From the NCBI GenBank assembly GCA_010405405.1, contig MU004236.1, positions 1,742,070-1,806,069 of the forward strand: a stretch of DNA of 64,000 nt. The letters are read 5' to 3'. Positions 11,380 through 22,436 of this stretch are shown piece by piece. Origin of the DNA: Microthyrium microscopicum (lineage: Eukaryota; Ascomycota; Dothideomycetes; Microthyriales; Microthyriaceae). The position numbers and the translations under genes are program-made. Position 1 is the first letter of the stretch, and each line of letters begins with the position of its first letter. The notes beneath the pieces were generated by a model that worked only from the letters and a program-made list of their open reading frames with translations, did not search any database and was not told where the DNA came from.

Positions 11380-12819
11380 CTATGCTTTCGCTCGCCACTT
11401 CCACTTGGTTGCGAACATTCGCGATATGAATACCAGCGCGGAGCCTACAAGCATCGTCAATCCACTCCAAAGTCGAGCGTTGGTATAGCTACCTGGCTGG
11501 CCAGCTATTCCTTGCAACAAGGCACCGGTGGTGGGAGCCCCAATCAAGCTGCCAGAGCCCATGGCTAAGAAAACAACCCCTATACGAGCACCAAACATGT
11601 GGATGTTTTGCGTCATTCCGGCCACAGCAGTGTTTGGTAGCGAGACCAGTGCTCCAGAGAAGAAGCCATATAGTACCGCTAGTATAATGGTTGGTACCAC
11701 AGAGTGGACACAGATCCAGGCAAGCACTGTTGCTCCGGCTAGAGCGATGGCAGGGACTTGAACATTAAGCGGACCCCAGTGATCAGCCATGAAGTTGGTA
11801 CTGATGCGGCCTACTATACTACCTGCATTGGCCATTGGAAGCAGATATATGGCCAAGTTGGCCGAAAGAAGCTGCTCGCTAAGAGTCCACGCGACGATAT
11901 TGTTGAAGAACATGAAGTACCCAAGAAAGGTGGCGAACATGCCTGCGACATAGAACGCGAACTGAGGATTACGGAGAGCTGGATAGTCGAACAGAGGTAC
12001 TTCGCGTACTGGATTTGGCTTCAGTCGTGGTCTCATAATCAAGTTTGCTGCGAGCAGGGTAACAAGCTGAATGCCAGTCACAATCCGAAGTGTCCAGGGG
12101 AATCCTATCCGCGGAACGAGATCATAGACGACGATAGGATAAACGAGCCCGGCCGACGAGGAGCCAGTGGTTACAATACCAAGAGCTAAACCACGACGCT
12201 TCTCGAACCATTGTCGTGGAATTGCCACTGATGGCACCAAGAACAAGCTCATTCCTAGACCGACCCAGAGTCCTTGTGTAATGATGATGTACACATATTG
12301 CTTGCAAAAGGATGCAGCCAGCATGCCGAATATAGCCATCAAAGTACCATAGCTGATCATCCAACGAAAATAGCCATGATCAACAATCTTCCCAGTCAAA
12401 GCACCACCTCCGAGTAGCAAAAATGCCTGTAAAGACCCAATCCATGCGATTTTATAGGGCGAAGATTGGTCGATGAGTCCTCCTTGGACATAGTAGTCTT
12501 GAAATGCGCCGAACGAATGGAGCATGCCCCAAGAATTGAACATGAGAAGCCATCCACCCAATACCTGGATCCACGGTCGCCATCCGACATCTACAGGATA
12601 TAGGTTTGATTTCGGTATCGCGGTTGCGTTGTTATCGCTGGGGGATATTGACGCATTTCGGCCTGCATGCTGCGCATTCCCATAGGTGGAGACTCGTGGT
12701 GACGCTGAGGGTGTGCTAGACTGCGAATGATACCAAGAAGTCAATTGCAGCTGCGGCAGAGTGCTGTGTGCGCTCTCGTTGCGACTCATTTTGGCCCAAG
12801 TATCCTGAGTGCCAAACAT
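11380..12819 (-). CDS. MFS transporter, monocarboxylate porter type
   Basis: 479 residues in one exon, with a 75-residue cytoplasmic lead and about 12 hydrophobic segments. PVDVGWRPWIQVLGGWLLMFNSWGMLHSFGAFQDYY is the typical first helix of fungal monocarboxylate-transporter-like proteins (MCT family, Mch/Esbp6 type). The loop FEKRRGLALGIVTTGSSSAGLVYP and the later NAGSIVGRI also fit. The family sits in the plasma or an internal membrane; substrates of the fungal members are mostly unknown (monocarboxylates, riboflavin, secondary metabolites). The start may be 12819 or the Met 10 codons on (MSRNESAHS). Its upstream side shares a 1-kb spacer with the AT-hook gene. Confidence 0.92.
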   Translation of the reverse strand: MFGTQDTWAKMSRNESAHSTLPQLQLTSWYHSQSSTPSASPRVSTYGNAQHAGRNASISPSDNNATAIPKSNLYPVDVGWRPWIQVLGGWLLMFNSWGMLHSFGAFQDYYVQGGLIDQSSPYKIAWIGSLQAFLLLGGGALTGKIVDHGYFRWMISYGTLMAIFGMLAASFCKQYVYIIITQGLWVGLGMSLFLVPSVAIPRQWFEKRRGLALGIVTTGSSSAGLVYPIVVYDLVPRIGFPWTLRIVTGIQLVTLLAANLIMRPRLKPNPVREVPLFDYPALRNPQFAFYVAGMFATFLGYFMFFNNIVAWTLSEQLLSANLAIYLLPMANAGSIVGRISTNFMADHWGPLNVQVPAIALAGATVLAWICVHSVVPTIILAVLYGFFSGALVSLPNTAVAGMTQNIHMFGARIGVVFLAMGSGSLIGAPTTGALLQGIAGQPGSYTNARLWSGLTMLVGSALVFISRMFATKWKWRAKA

Positions 12820-13855
12820 GATGGGCAGAAGGACGAGGACGAGGTTTAATGATGTAGTGCGTGTGGCAAGAAAAGTGACAGAGAGGCATGAGGTAAGGAC
12901 TATGCGAGGACAACCTGTTTGGGTCCAGCGACGTGTTATTTAAGGTGGGTATCCATGGTATCCACTACTACATGAGAGTTGAGGTGTACTCGTTGTGGAC
13001 CACTCAGATGGCTGATACGAACCTGATGGAGCAACCATGGAGACCGAACCGAGATTGGAAAAGTGACTTGTCAAGCCTTTACCGTTCAACCGTTTAACCG
13101 ATGGAACGCAGCTTTCTCAAGACTATGAAAATAATGGATACGAAAAGAGCGACGATAAAGAGGCGTCTGGGGTTTGGTTACACGGTATGAAAATGATGCA
13201 TCGTAATTGGAATCGAAGCGGTTGACCGCAGCATGGCCGCTGTGAACAGCTGCATTTCCAAATTATATGTTTGCTCTAGTATGGCACAGCATAATCTGAA
13301 GGGGACCTTGGGACTGGGGCAGATATGCAGGTCTTCGAGCCGATGATCTCTTTCGACATGATGCAGGAACAAGGCAAGGCTGAAATCTGAGACGGCAGGA
13401 CGGTTACAAGGCTGAGATCTCGATCTAAAAATATGTTATCGCGATCAATCTTATCTTAGCGTCGAGGTCTCGAGGGCGCACAGACACAATCAGATAAGTG
13501 GCGGCAGTTTCCATGAACCAGCTGCTAACATTCCATCAACAACAACAATTCAACAACTTCTCTTTTGCTCCTGCCGTGCCTCGCTCTCCTAGCGCTTCTA
13601 CGTCGGGCCATCTTGTACTCCACAACAGAGGTTGACGGACTTTGTGTGAACATTTGAGGCTTCGCTGCTTCTCTTTTGGATGTGAGTTTATTGTCACTCC
13701 TACCAAACCCTTATCACAATGTAAACAAACAAACATTGAACACTACCCGCCTGCAAGGCTGCAGCCTTCTGCAACAACTACAAAAGATAGGAAGCATGCT
13801 AATTAAAAAATCTACTTAGAATCACATACCTACTCATATTCGTATCTACCTAATT
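12820..13855. other. Divergent intergenic region
   Basis: A 1-kb spacer between the divergent transporter (minus) and AT-hook protein (plus) genes. It contains CT- and A-rich tracts just before 13856, as in fungal core promoters. Short reading frames on both strands lack support. Confidence 0.5.
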
Positions 13856-16633
13856 ATGTCCGATCCATCGCAATGGCATTCGAGTCGATGCTTGCGGCTC
13901 CTCCGACCCCTACGCGCCCATCTAGCAGCTTTGGAGAGGAGTTACGAAGCGAAGGCACAACAGAAAGAGATTGAAAATGCTGCTGGCTCTATGAAGGCTT
14001 TGGCGAAAGAAAAGCTGGCACATAATCCGGAGGCAGCCTACATGCCGGAGCGGCAATCAAAGCAAGCTAAATACTGCTCCAAGCTTTCGAGAAAACGCAA
14101 AAGGAATGCTCCAGTACCCTCAGCCACACCACTTCGTGGATACGTCGAGATGCCGACCATTTTCAGACAGCGGAATTCTGAGCAGGAAGAGACTGTCAGG
14201 ACTGAGAATCAAGAAAATGAAATCAAGGCTGTAGTGTCGAGACCACGCAAATCTCGCCAGCTGCCGTCTTTCAGTGGCTTGGGAATAGAGATTTATGAAG
14301 ACGGAGTCAAGCGAAGCTATCTTGCAATCCTGCAATTAATGGGCTCGCCATTGAAGACAAAATTCGCAACGGAAACCATTCCCAAAATAACGGTGAGGAC
14401 AAAGGTGCCTAGTCTCAGGACTATGGCCGTGAGAGCTCTGGCAGACGCACTTCACCAAGAAGAATCAGAGCAACGCAACATTCGTGCTGATGAGCGATGT
14501 GACGCCTCCGAAGAAGTATTTGGTGCCCTTAATGATCTACCAGCTGCTAGGGAAGCCGACATGACACTACAAATGCAACTCTTGCGCGCCTATGCGACAA
14601 CGCTAGTCTGCCAGGCCATTCGAGGGCGCCGTCTCACCCCAGAGTTTGGAATTCAGCTCGGGTCAGAGATAGGCTCCTGTGCACCTGAAGTCCGAGATAT
14701 CCTTGATGCTGCGGCTTCAGCTATTCGCCCAGACACAACTTTGAAAAATTGTAAGCGTAGCTCGATGATCTATACTATCGATCGAGTCTTGGATAAAGCC
14801 CAAGAATGGGCTGTATTGTCCAAACAACCTGATGGCCGGATACCAAAATCAATACTCTGTGAATTGCTGCAGAATCCTTCCTTCCCTGTAGATTTCCTGT
14901 CGTTAGCGAAATTCGAAGGCCACTGGGATCGGGTCGTCGAAGATGTTCTTTTTAGCAATTCCCCAGACACTGAATTTCTCCTCGACGCTCTTCGAAAAGG
15001 TTGCGGTATATCTTCCATGACATCCCGACAGCTGTGGGCGCTGCAGCATGTTCCCGCCAATGGATATCAGAACGGACACAGCCCCAACTATGATTGTACG
15101 ACTTGCAAGCATCATGGGCTACGACAAATCCGACCACTGCAAGAAAGCTTTACCGCCTTGACCGCGTCGCTGTTCTGTATCCTTACCTCACTGGTAGTTG
15201 TCGGCACCGAAGAATACACTACACGCCCGAAAGAGACCGATGTAGACGTTGAGTTGGACCTTTCAACAGGACAGCAACTCATTGTTACTGCAAAACAGAA
15301 TGTTAATCTTCTTGGAATTCGTTCTGTCCTCCATCGATTAGCTTGCGAAATTCTGGACTCCGATGTCGACGATTGGATTTTCGAAAAGCGCCACGCGAGG
15401 GAGTGCTCTATTCGATGCTCAACCGTCCTATTCTGCGCCTTGTTGATCGAGAACACCACGGATGTACCGGAAAGCCTAGGCCTACTCGATGTCAATACGA
15501 TTGTCAAATTTATGCTTGATATGGATTCCACAGTTTCCAGTCTGATGGAAGAAGAGTCCGGCATTCTCGAGACTCTACCTTCTTTGTTGGTCTCCATTTG
15601 CAAATCTTGTACCCAGTTGACAGACATATCCGTCGAAGAGTACCTCAAGAACATTGATGACTGTTTTGGATCGATGGCCTCGCTGAACAAGAAGTCTCAT
15701 AACTTTCTGCGCCGCGTATGCCATGATGCAGCAAACGAACTTGACATTGTACTGCCAAACAGCTCCCAAACGCGAAAAGATACCTCCTCAGTCACCAAAT
15801 CGACGCCGATTCGAGCTCGACGCACCTCTTTTGATGAGCAGGATGCAATGGCACTCAGGATGGGCTACAGATTCGAGTCAATGCTTAGCGAATGGGTCGC
15901 GGCAACACCAGCGCGACCAGCGCGACCGACACCGCGCAAGCCGGCCGCTTTATTGGTACCTCAAATGGAATTGTGTCCTCGAAAAGCACCAAACATACGG
16001 GAAACGCAGCCCAAGCGCGTTGCAGTAGTAATCAAGCAGTTTAGAGCAAGCACGATAAGCATGCCGCCACCTGCGCTCCCTGCTCAGCGCTCCGTCATAC
16101 CAGAACGTCTCACAAGCCGTAATCCGTGGCGAGCAACGAAGGGCAAAACAATCATCATCCCAGACTCTTCCTCCGAAACAGAATCTGATCAAGATGACAT
16201 TACTCTACCCAAGCCTAAGCGAGTTATGGGTTCCTTGAGTCGCTCATCTATCAATTCTTCCACCAGCTCTCTGAGCTCTTCATCTCCACGTAACCGTACT
16301 GTGCAGGTGGTTATCCCCTCTACAGCGGTACGAAAACATACACGCCGCATCTCAGACCTGATTTGGTCTTCATCTCCCACGAAACCTGAATTCTCCCCTG
16401 AGCCGCAACAACAACCAGAACGAATCTTAACCTCGGGCAGTCAAAAGCCCAAGCAAAAGCATATCCCTGATAAAGATGCCTATGATTGGAAAAGCTCAGG
16501 TAGTGATGAAGAGAATATTCAGCCCCGTCGTGGACCAGGACGACCACCAAAGGTGGCTAAACCATCACGACGCAGTTTGCGAGCAGTTGACAAGGTCGAT
16601 TATTGCTGGCATGCCGATGAACTGGCGATTTGA
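13856..16633 (+). CDS. Large conserved-type protein with C-terminal AT-hook
   Basis: A 925-residue single-exon protein that I do not recognise as a named family. The N-terminus is helical and charged (LAALERSYEAKAQQKEIEN), with KLSRKRKRN as a likely nuclear signal near residue 80. A largely helical middle (about 180-620) is rich in Leu and Cys. The C-terminal third is Ser/Arg/Pro-rich and disordered, holding TIIIPDSSSETESDQDD (acidic, CK2-like) near 760 and RRGPGRPPK near 895. GRP flanked by basic residues is the AT-hook core, which binds the minor groove of AT-rich DNA. The protein is therefore probably nuclear and DNA- or chromatin-associated. The Met at 13856 follows an in-frame stop region and is the natural start. 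Function beyond DNA binding is not inferable. Confidence 0.85.
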   Translation: MSDPSQWHSSRCLRLLRPLRAHLAALERSYEAKAQQKEIENAAGSMKALAKEKLAHNPEAAYMPERQSKQAKYCSKLSRKRKRNAPVPSATPLRGYVEMPTIFRQRNSEQEETVRTENQENEIKAVVSRPRKSRQLPSFSGLGIEIYEDGVKRSYLAILQLMGSPLKTKFATETIPKITVRTKVPSLRTMAVRALADALHQEESEQRNIRADERCDASEEVFGALNDLPAAREADMTLQMQLLRAYATTLVCQAIRGRRLTPEFGIQLGSEIGSCAPEVRDILDAAASAIRPDTTLKNCKRSSMIYTIDRVLDKAQEWAVLSKQPDGRIPKSILCELLQNPSFPVDFLSLAKFEGHWDRVVEDVLFSNSPDTEFLLDALRKGCGISSMTSRQLWALQHVPANGYQNGHSPNYDCTTCKHHGLRQIRPLQESFTALTASLFCILTSLVVVGTEEYTTRPKETDVDVELDLSTGQQLIVTAKQNVNLLGIRSVLHRLACEILDSDVDDWIFEKRHARECSIRCSTVLFCALLIENTTDVPESLGLLDVNTIVKFMLDMDSTVSSLMEEESGILETLPSLLVSICKSCTQLTDISVEEYLKNIDDCFGSMASLNKKSHNFLRRVCHDAANELDIVLPNSSQTRKDTSSVTKSTPIRARRTSFDEQDAMALRMGYRFESMLSEWVAATPARPARPTPRKPAALLVPQMELCPRKAPNIRETQPKRVAVVIKQFRASTISMPPPALPAQRSVIPERLTSRNPWRATKGKTIIIPDSSSETESDQDDITLPKPKRVMGSLSRSSINSSTSSLSSSSPRNRTVQVVIPSTAVRKHTRRISDLIWSSSPTKPEFSPEPQQQPERILTSGSQKPKQKHIPDKDAYDWKSSGSDEENIQPRRGPGRPPKVAKPSRRSLRAVDKVDYCWHADELAI

Positions 16634-16931
16634 TTAACTGTCACCCTATCGATTCATTTCTCGGACGCATTCTTCGAAATCTATGAATACGGAGTTTTGG
16701 ATGAAGCTCCTTCGACCTTGGCGGCTTTTTGGATGTAACTATGATACCCCTGGTTTTTGTTGACGTTTTCATTATTATACAGCAACGGTTATGATCAATA
16801 AAGATTCAATACCCAATTCCGTTCCTTATTACAAATTATAGACGCTCCTCAACCAAGCCTGCGTGTTTAAATTATTAGATCCTTCCCAGTAGCTATAATT
16901 ATAACTCTAGGTCTGACACAGAATATAAACT

Positions 16932-17739
16932 CTAGGAACGTCGAGCTAATCTAATGCTGAAGCTCTTCTCCAATCTCTCGATTTCTTCAGCAATGATCAT
17001 CTCGAATCCTTGCTCCAGCTCCTGGTCAGTGATCCGACCAAATCTCAGGTTCAGGTAATAGTATGCGTTGATCAAGGATACCGAGCTGAAAGAATGTTAG
17101 TCCTTCAATCTTTTACGAGGAGCTACGTTGAACTTACAAAGCTATAGCGCCAATAGCACCACACGCCAGGATAAGATTTTGGAAAGGGGCCATCAATAGT
17201 CCCCTCAAGGTAGGCGTCACGAAGAAATTTGCAGGTGCAGGAACTTCCAGAACAATAACTCGGTGTTGGGTGGTAGCAGACGCAAACATCAACCCAAATG
17301 CTGTCGCAGTGCCTACAACATATGCCAGTCCCATTATCAGATTGCCGGCGGACACCCGAGAGTGAGCTGATTTTGGGCTGATTTGGATCATGTAAATTGT
17401 AGCAAGGGTCATCAGGACGCTCTACAATGGATGATTAGACACGCTTCACATGTTCGCTGGAGTTGAGGTATTTACAACAATAAGGTTTACTGTTGAAGCA
17501 ATGGCTAGTAGACCTTTTGGGCTCATGGCTAGAATGGCAGAACTTAGACCTAGCATTGTACCTCCACAGAGCCAGATTAGAATCCACCAGCCAAGCGTCG
17601 TTGAATAGGTATTTTTCAAGGCATTGTAAGGCTCTGACTTGACATCTGCTGATTTAGGGTCATCGGACTTGGAATCTGTCGACTTGGGAGATGTTGCGAA
17701 GCCGGCCTTTTCTTCATCGTATGGAGGTGGTGCTGACAT
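16932..17739 (-). CDS. Small four-helix membrane protein, three exons
   Basis: My exon reading is 17739-17476, 17421-17138 and 17085-16932, with introns starting GTAAAT and GTAAGT; it gives 233 residues. The N-terminal 50 residues are soluble and Ser/Lys/Asp-rich (MSAPPPYDEEKAGF, then repeats of KS.D). Four hydrophobic segments follow: LGWWILIWLCGGTMLGLSSAILAM, LAIASTVNLIVSVLMTLATIYMI, LIMGLAYVVGTATAFGLMFA and NLILACGAIGAIAFSVSLINAYYY. The tail is acidic and helical (DQELEQGFEMIIAEEIERLEK). It resembles the many fungal orphan membrane proteins; no function is known to me. A Met 10 codons upstream (17769) is in frame, but MSAPPPYDEE is the more usual start type. The 298 bases downstream (16634-16931) hold nothing clear beyond the convergent 3' ends. 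Confidence 0.8.
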
Positions 17740-18297
17740 TGTGTAGATTTGAGATTGTGTTTCCTGCAATTGATCCTTTATTGTATCGAATCCAACGGTC
17801 TAATTCCAACGGCGCTTTAAGTTTTTAAGTTCAAGGCACGCAGCAGAAAGGAGATCTTGAGGCCGTTGCAGAGTGGGGCTTATATTTGATCAGCTTCCAT
17901 ATCTTACTGCATTTGCTGCGCCCCGATGGCGCCCAAATGATCAAGCACGACAAGGCAGACAAGGAGCAGCAGTTGTGACTTTCAGAACATGTCGAACTAC
18001 CTCAATTGTGGGAGCAGTAATTAGTTCTGTGTTACTTATTATCTACAAGGTATGATTCGTGAGGAAAATTGGAATCAATCAATCATGACCCACTTTGGCA
18101 CTTTTGATACTGCAAATTGCCGGCATTATCGATTGCGAGTTATTCCAAGGTTCTATTGTTGATTCAGGGAGGAAGGTCATTATAGCATCCCCTTCAAGCG
18201 CAACTCGATACTTTTATGCCTGGTTGTAGGACCCATTGGTATAAAGTATGACTACAGCCTCATTTATGTGAGGGAATTCTTCCCACTCCAAAAATAC
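17740..18297. other. Intergenic region
   Basis: Upstream region of the four-helix protein and downstream region of the FAD-linked oxidase. No gene, RNA or repeat seen. Confidence 0.5.
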
Positions 18298-19990
18298 CTA
18301 GCTAATAGGATTGTAGAAGTTGAATAGACCTTTGGGGTCGTACTTCTTTTTAAGTTTCTTCAACTTCTCAACCCTCCATCCTTCTCCATATATCTGGTTT
18401 TCAGTCTCCAGGCCCGATGCATAGTTCACGTATACTGGTGGATCTCCTTTCATGCCACTGCCTATGAACAATGCGTCGCGGATCCGGTGAGAATATTCAC
18501 GACCTCTCGCATCAGCCTCTGCGAAAGCTATCGGATGGATGATAAAATTTCCCCTTTGAAAGTTAAGACTGGCTCGGGACAAGATTAAAAACTTACACCA
18601 GAATGTTATATGCCCGGTCAATCACCGCAGTGTTTTCTTCGGGTACAGCTTGGACAGCTTGCATCGAGTAGCTTTCGATTAGCATAAACGAGCGTGCAAA
18701 CGTGTCCTCAGCCGTCACTTTGTTGAATATACTATATGCTTCTCTCATAGCGGTGGCATTGTATGTGTAAAGACTGATAGGCCCAACGTGAATTGCACCA
18801 AATGGGCGACAAAACGGCCCTCCATCATACAGACTGGTCATTACTCCAAGTTGGGTATATTTTCCCACTTGTTCTTGTGAGAATATATGTTCTTTTTCGC
18901 GGAAGAGCTTAACGTATGGCTCGGCTTGATCTGGTGGCCCGTCGTATACGATACTCAAGCTGATAATTGCCTACATGGGATTAGATAACAGTGCAAAAAG
19001 TTGAAATAACTTACATTGTTCGGATCAAAATCTGGTAAGCGCACGATGCTTGTCTGATATGTCAACTCAGCAGGATGGCTGTGATCTTCCAGAGCGTTGA
19101 ATGTACTGAACACGTCTTCTAGTTTGTCCTCAGAGTAGATGAAAGATGCTACCGTCCATCTGTCGTCCACCTTTTTGTCATATACCTTATGCACAAACTC
19201 CGAAACGATACCAAAATTGTGACCGCCGCCACGTAGTGCCCAAAAAAGATCCGCATTGGTCTGCTCAGAAACAGTAAGAACACTGCCGTCCCCAATCACA
19301 AGCCGAGCTTCAACCAGATTATCAGCAATCAAGCCGTACTCTCCTTGTAAAACTCCATGTCCTCCTCCTAGCATCACGCCGGCCAAGCCTGTACATTCGC
19401 AATAGCCAGTGACTGCAAACAGAATGTCAGCAAGGATCGTCACTACAGCACATGCCTTATTAATGCATTACCTGTTCGTTTCCCGATTGCATCAAGAGCG
19501 TGGAGTAACTCTCCGCTTTTCCAGCCTGGTCCAAGTTTTGCAGTCGTGCCATCTTTTCGCAGTTCTACTGTCTTCATTCTTCTGGTTGAAATGGCGAGGC
19601 CGCCCTTCAACTTGGCCAATGTATTGGTCATCCCATGCCCCCCTCCAAGAGCAAGAAACGGTATTGAATGTAAATTGGCAAAGCGAATCTATATCAAATC
19701 AGAAGACATCATCTTTTGGCAGTTCAGGTGCTGCATACCGTCTCCTGGATGTCTTTTTCGGTGGCTACTTCAACGATAGCCCGATAAGATGGCGCAGCGT
19801 GCTCTTGCCACCTTGCTGTTGCATTCACCCATCGTGTGTCATCTGGGAGTAAAATTGTACCCGATATGAGGGGCCCAAGCTCCGCTGTAATATTTGGTGT
19901 TGAGAAATATAGGTTGAGCGGGTTCTGCCCGGAAAAGACTGAAGATATGGCTCCGAGCGCCAGAGTTCCAACGTACAGGACTGCCTCCAT
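18298..19990 (-). CDS. Secreted FAD-linked oxidase, berberine-bridge-enzyme family
   Basis: Exons by splice signals are 19990-19739, 19688-19472, 19412-19015, 18970-18597 and 18553-18298, giving 498 residues in one unbroken frame. The N-terminus is a signal peptide (MEAVLYVGTLALGAISSVFS). The FAD_binding_4 domain follows, with PFLALGGGHG, whose His usually binds the flavin 8-alpha carbon, and VTGYCECTGLAGVMLGGGHG, whose Cys is in the place of the second flavin bond in bicovalent enzymes. The C-terminal BBE segment ends YDPKGLFNFYNPIS, typical of the family. Members oxidise alcohols, sugars or alkaloid C-N/C-C bonds and reduce O2 to H2O2; many are in secondary-metabolite clusters. The tyrosinase gene lies 592 bases upstream on the same strand, which hints at a joint oxidative role. 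The substrate is unknown. Confidence 0.92.
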
Positions 19991-20582
19991 GTTGTTTTTG
20001 CTGGAAATCAAGACTAGCCTGGTATCCGGACGAGGAGACGTTGAAGGTTTCCGCACGAGGTTACGATCCGTCGTACAGTTTGAGGACCCGAATAAGCAGC
20101 CAGCCACCACTTCAGATCGACATGCATGTTGGTTGATTCTCTGATTGGCTGAGACGAAACCTGATTTCCAAGTCGCTTTGTGTATTAGCATAAGATAAAT
20201 GTTTACAGAATTAAGTCTCTCTAAAATATCAATGTTCCTAAAATATCGAGCGTATTATATGAGGCAATGCAAATAGAGATCAAAGTAGAATTGCTGTAAC
20301 TTGTAAGTGGCCGTATCTGCATAACGCCAATCGTAAAATGTATAATGGGAACATTATCTGAATACTAAGAACTCTTACAAAGCTAAATGCTCAATAAGAT
20401 GTTGTAAAAAGTGACCTCACCTGTCTTGCCACGAATGTCTTTTTTGCTGCTTGAGGTTCGTAATGCTGATCATCAAATGCTATTCACCAGCAAATGCGCA
20501 CACCGTGTGCCTACACAGCGAAACAGATACGCTTGGAATTGAAAAGCAGGTATGATCTTATGATATCTCTTATATTTCATCC
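19991..20582. other. Intergenic region between BBE oxidase and tyrosinase genes
   Basis: Promoter of the oxidase gene on the minus strand and 3' region of the tyrosinase gene. AT-rich from 20200 to 20420. Nothing else seen. Confidence 0.5.
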
Positions 20583-22436
20583 CTAAATATAGATATAACA
20601 GAATTTGCCACCGTTTCCACCAAGTTGGTCCATGGCTTCTTTCAACTTGATTGGAGGTGCTAGCCATTCTAAATCGATCATAGATTCCATTGGATCCGCC
20701 CGACGTTGCTTATGGGAGTGGCCCACTGTTGGCAAAGCACTTAGACGAGTCTCGGGGTCCTGCATTTGCCAAATCCACCAAAGTCTGTCAAGCATGCCGT
20801 GATGGAAATAGAATACTGGATCCCCCGGCGATGTAGATGGATCACCACCTGGGTCTACAGGGAAGATATAATGGCCGGCGGTATGTATACCCCACGGATA
20901 GGGATCATTTTTGGGCGCTGGCTGGCCTAAAAGTCGGTTGTAAAAGCCGTTGACGGTTTTCTCGGTGACCAAATCATATTGATGCTTTGCTGTAGCTCCC
21001 ATGGCAGCGTCGCGGTTGATATCGCGACGTATACAACGTGGGTTTGAGCCTAATCCGTCGGATCGTGGATTTTTGGGGACGCTTGGATTCCTTGACATTA
21101 CAGGACCCAGGCTCACAACCATACTATCAATATGTTAGCCATTTCACTTCTCCCAGACCGTCAAAGAAGAAGGATGACTTTGAGATATCACAGACTCTTT
21201 GAAAGGCCCTTCGGTCATGCAACCTCCACCACCTCCCGACTTGATAATGCTGGGAGTGCGTCCCATCTGCGGCACTCCTTTGTAGTTGGGGTCATAGGCG
21301 CCGTTACCTCCCATGCTGGAAGCATTGCCATTAAACATTGGGTCATCTGGGTCATTTTTTGTATAGCGGTCATAGTCCATGTACTACCAGAGTATTAGTC
21401 TAAAAGAATCAATGATGACAACTTCACGTACCGGGTGGTAACCTTTGTATCCACATTCGTTTCGAAGGGCTTCCTCATAAACATAAAGAAAATATCGATG
21501 CGCTGTAAATAAATTGTTCGTGTTATGTAGCATTCCAGCGTGTGTTACGTGAAAAGCTACAAAATCATCAAATCGAGATATAGCGCCCGGGTATCTGGAT
21601 TGTTAGCGGAAAGCATCAGAGGGAAGCTCTTCCTGGTCAACATTGTACTGAAGCACTCGATACGCTACCGAAATGCCGTATTGGATGGCACTTGCCACCC
21701 TATACGGCTTCGCTGGAATATCAAGCGGCATCTTTACGATTGATATTGGCACCTGAAGAATCTTACTTGGTCTTGTTTGCCGTTGCGGGTTTCTTCATGA
21801 GGCATTTGACGGCTGCGACATAATCCAGTCGTTGACTTACAGTGAGATCGCCCCTAAGGTTTATCAATAGATTGTCAATCACGAAAAGCATTACCAAAAT
21901 CAATACGCCTCGGAAAGCCTTACAATCATTCAGCCTACGAGCTCGTGGCGCCCTATAGGCAGCTTGAGCTTGCTATGGGAGCCATGATTTGCGACACTTT
22001 GACCCACAAATATTGGCTCACGAGGAAACTCACCATTCTCGTCGGACTTTGGCATTTTCTATCGTGCCTTGAATGGTATTAGCAAGGGTTGGGGATGGAT
22101 TTTGAAGCGACCCACAGTTGTTGTTCGTTTTTGCTGCAATCTTTTTGTTCAACCAAGTTTCGACCTTTGGCATAAGCGATTCTTCCAGTTTATCCACAAC
22201 GTTCAAGGGATATTTTCCATTTCGGACGCTTCAGCATTTTGTCAGCAAGAAGGAGGTTTTTGCACGAGCGATGATGTAACGTACACTTCAATCTTGGGAT
22301 TATATTGAGCCGATACTGACGATGCCAATACTACAACTCCTGACGATGCGTTAGTACAAACTCGTTATTAACATTGATCTAGGCCGTGGGTTTTACCAAT
22401 AATGAGCGTAGTGGGCGCACCCCGAATAAAACGCAT
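20583..22436 (-). CDS. Secreted short-type tyrosinase (di-copper oxidase)
   Basis: Seven exons join in frame to 422 residues: 22436-22397, 22339-22285, 22228-22034, 21853-21767, 21594-21432, 21383-21196 and 21123-20583. The first two encode a signal peptide (MRFIRGAPTTLIIG, then VVVLASSVSA). The tyrosinase domain starts REWGDLTVSQRLDYVAAVKCL. CuA shows RFDDFVAFHVTHAGMLH and HRYFLYVYEEALRNECGY. CuB shows GIHTAGHYIF and DPVFYFHHGMLDRLWWIWQ. The usual PYWDW after CuA reads PYMDY. The protein ends FCYIYI, as in short secreted fungal tyrosinases that lack the C-terminal shielding domain. The family hydroxylates monophenols and oxidises diphenols to quinones; here possibly in melanin or metabolite formation. 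Neighbour: the FAD-linked oxidase on the same strand. Exon 1-3 borders are the least certain. Confidence 0.9.

Noticed and set aside
15112-15690. Minus-strand open frame of 192 codons
   Set aside because: Antisense of the AT-hook protein gene, with no domain.
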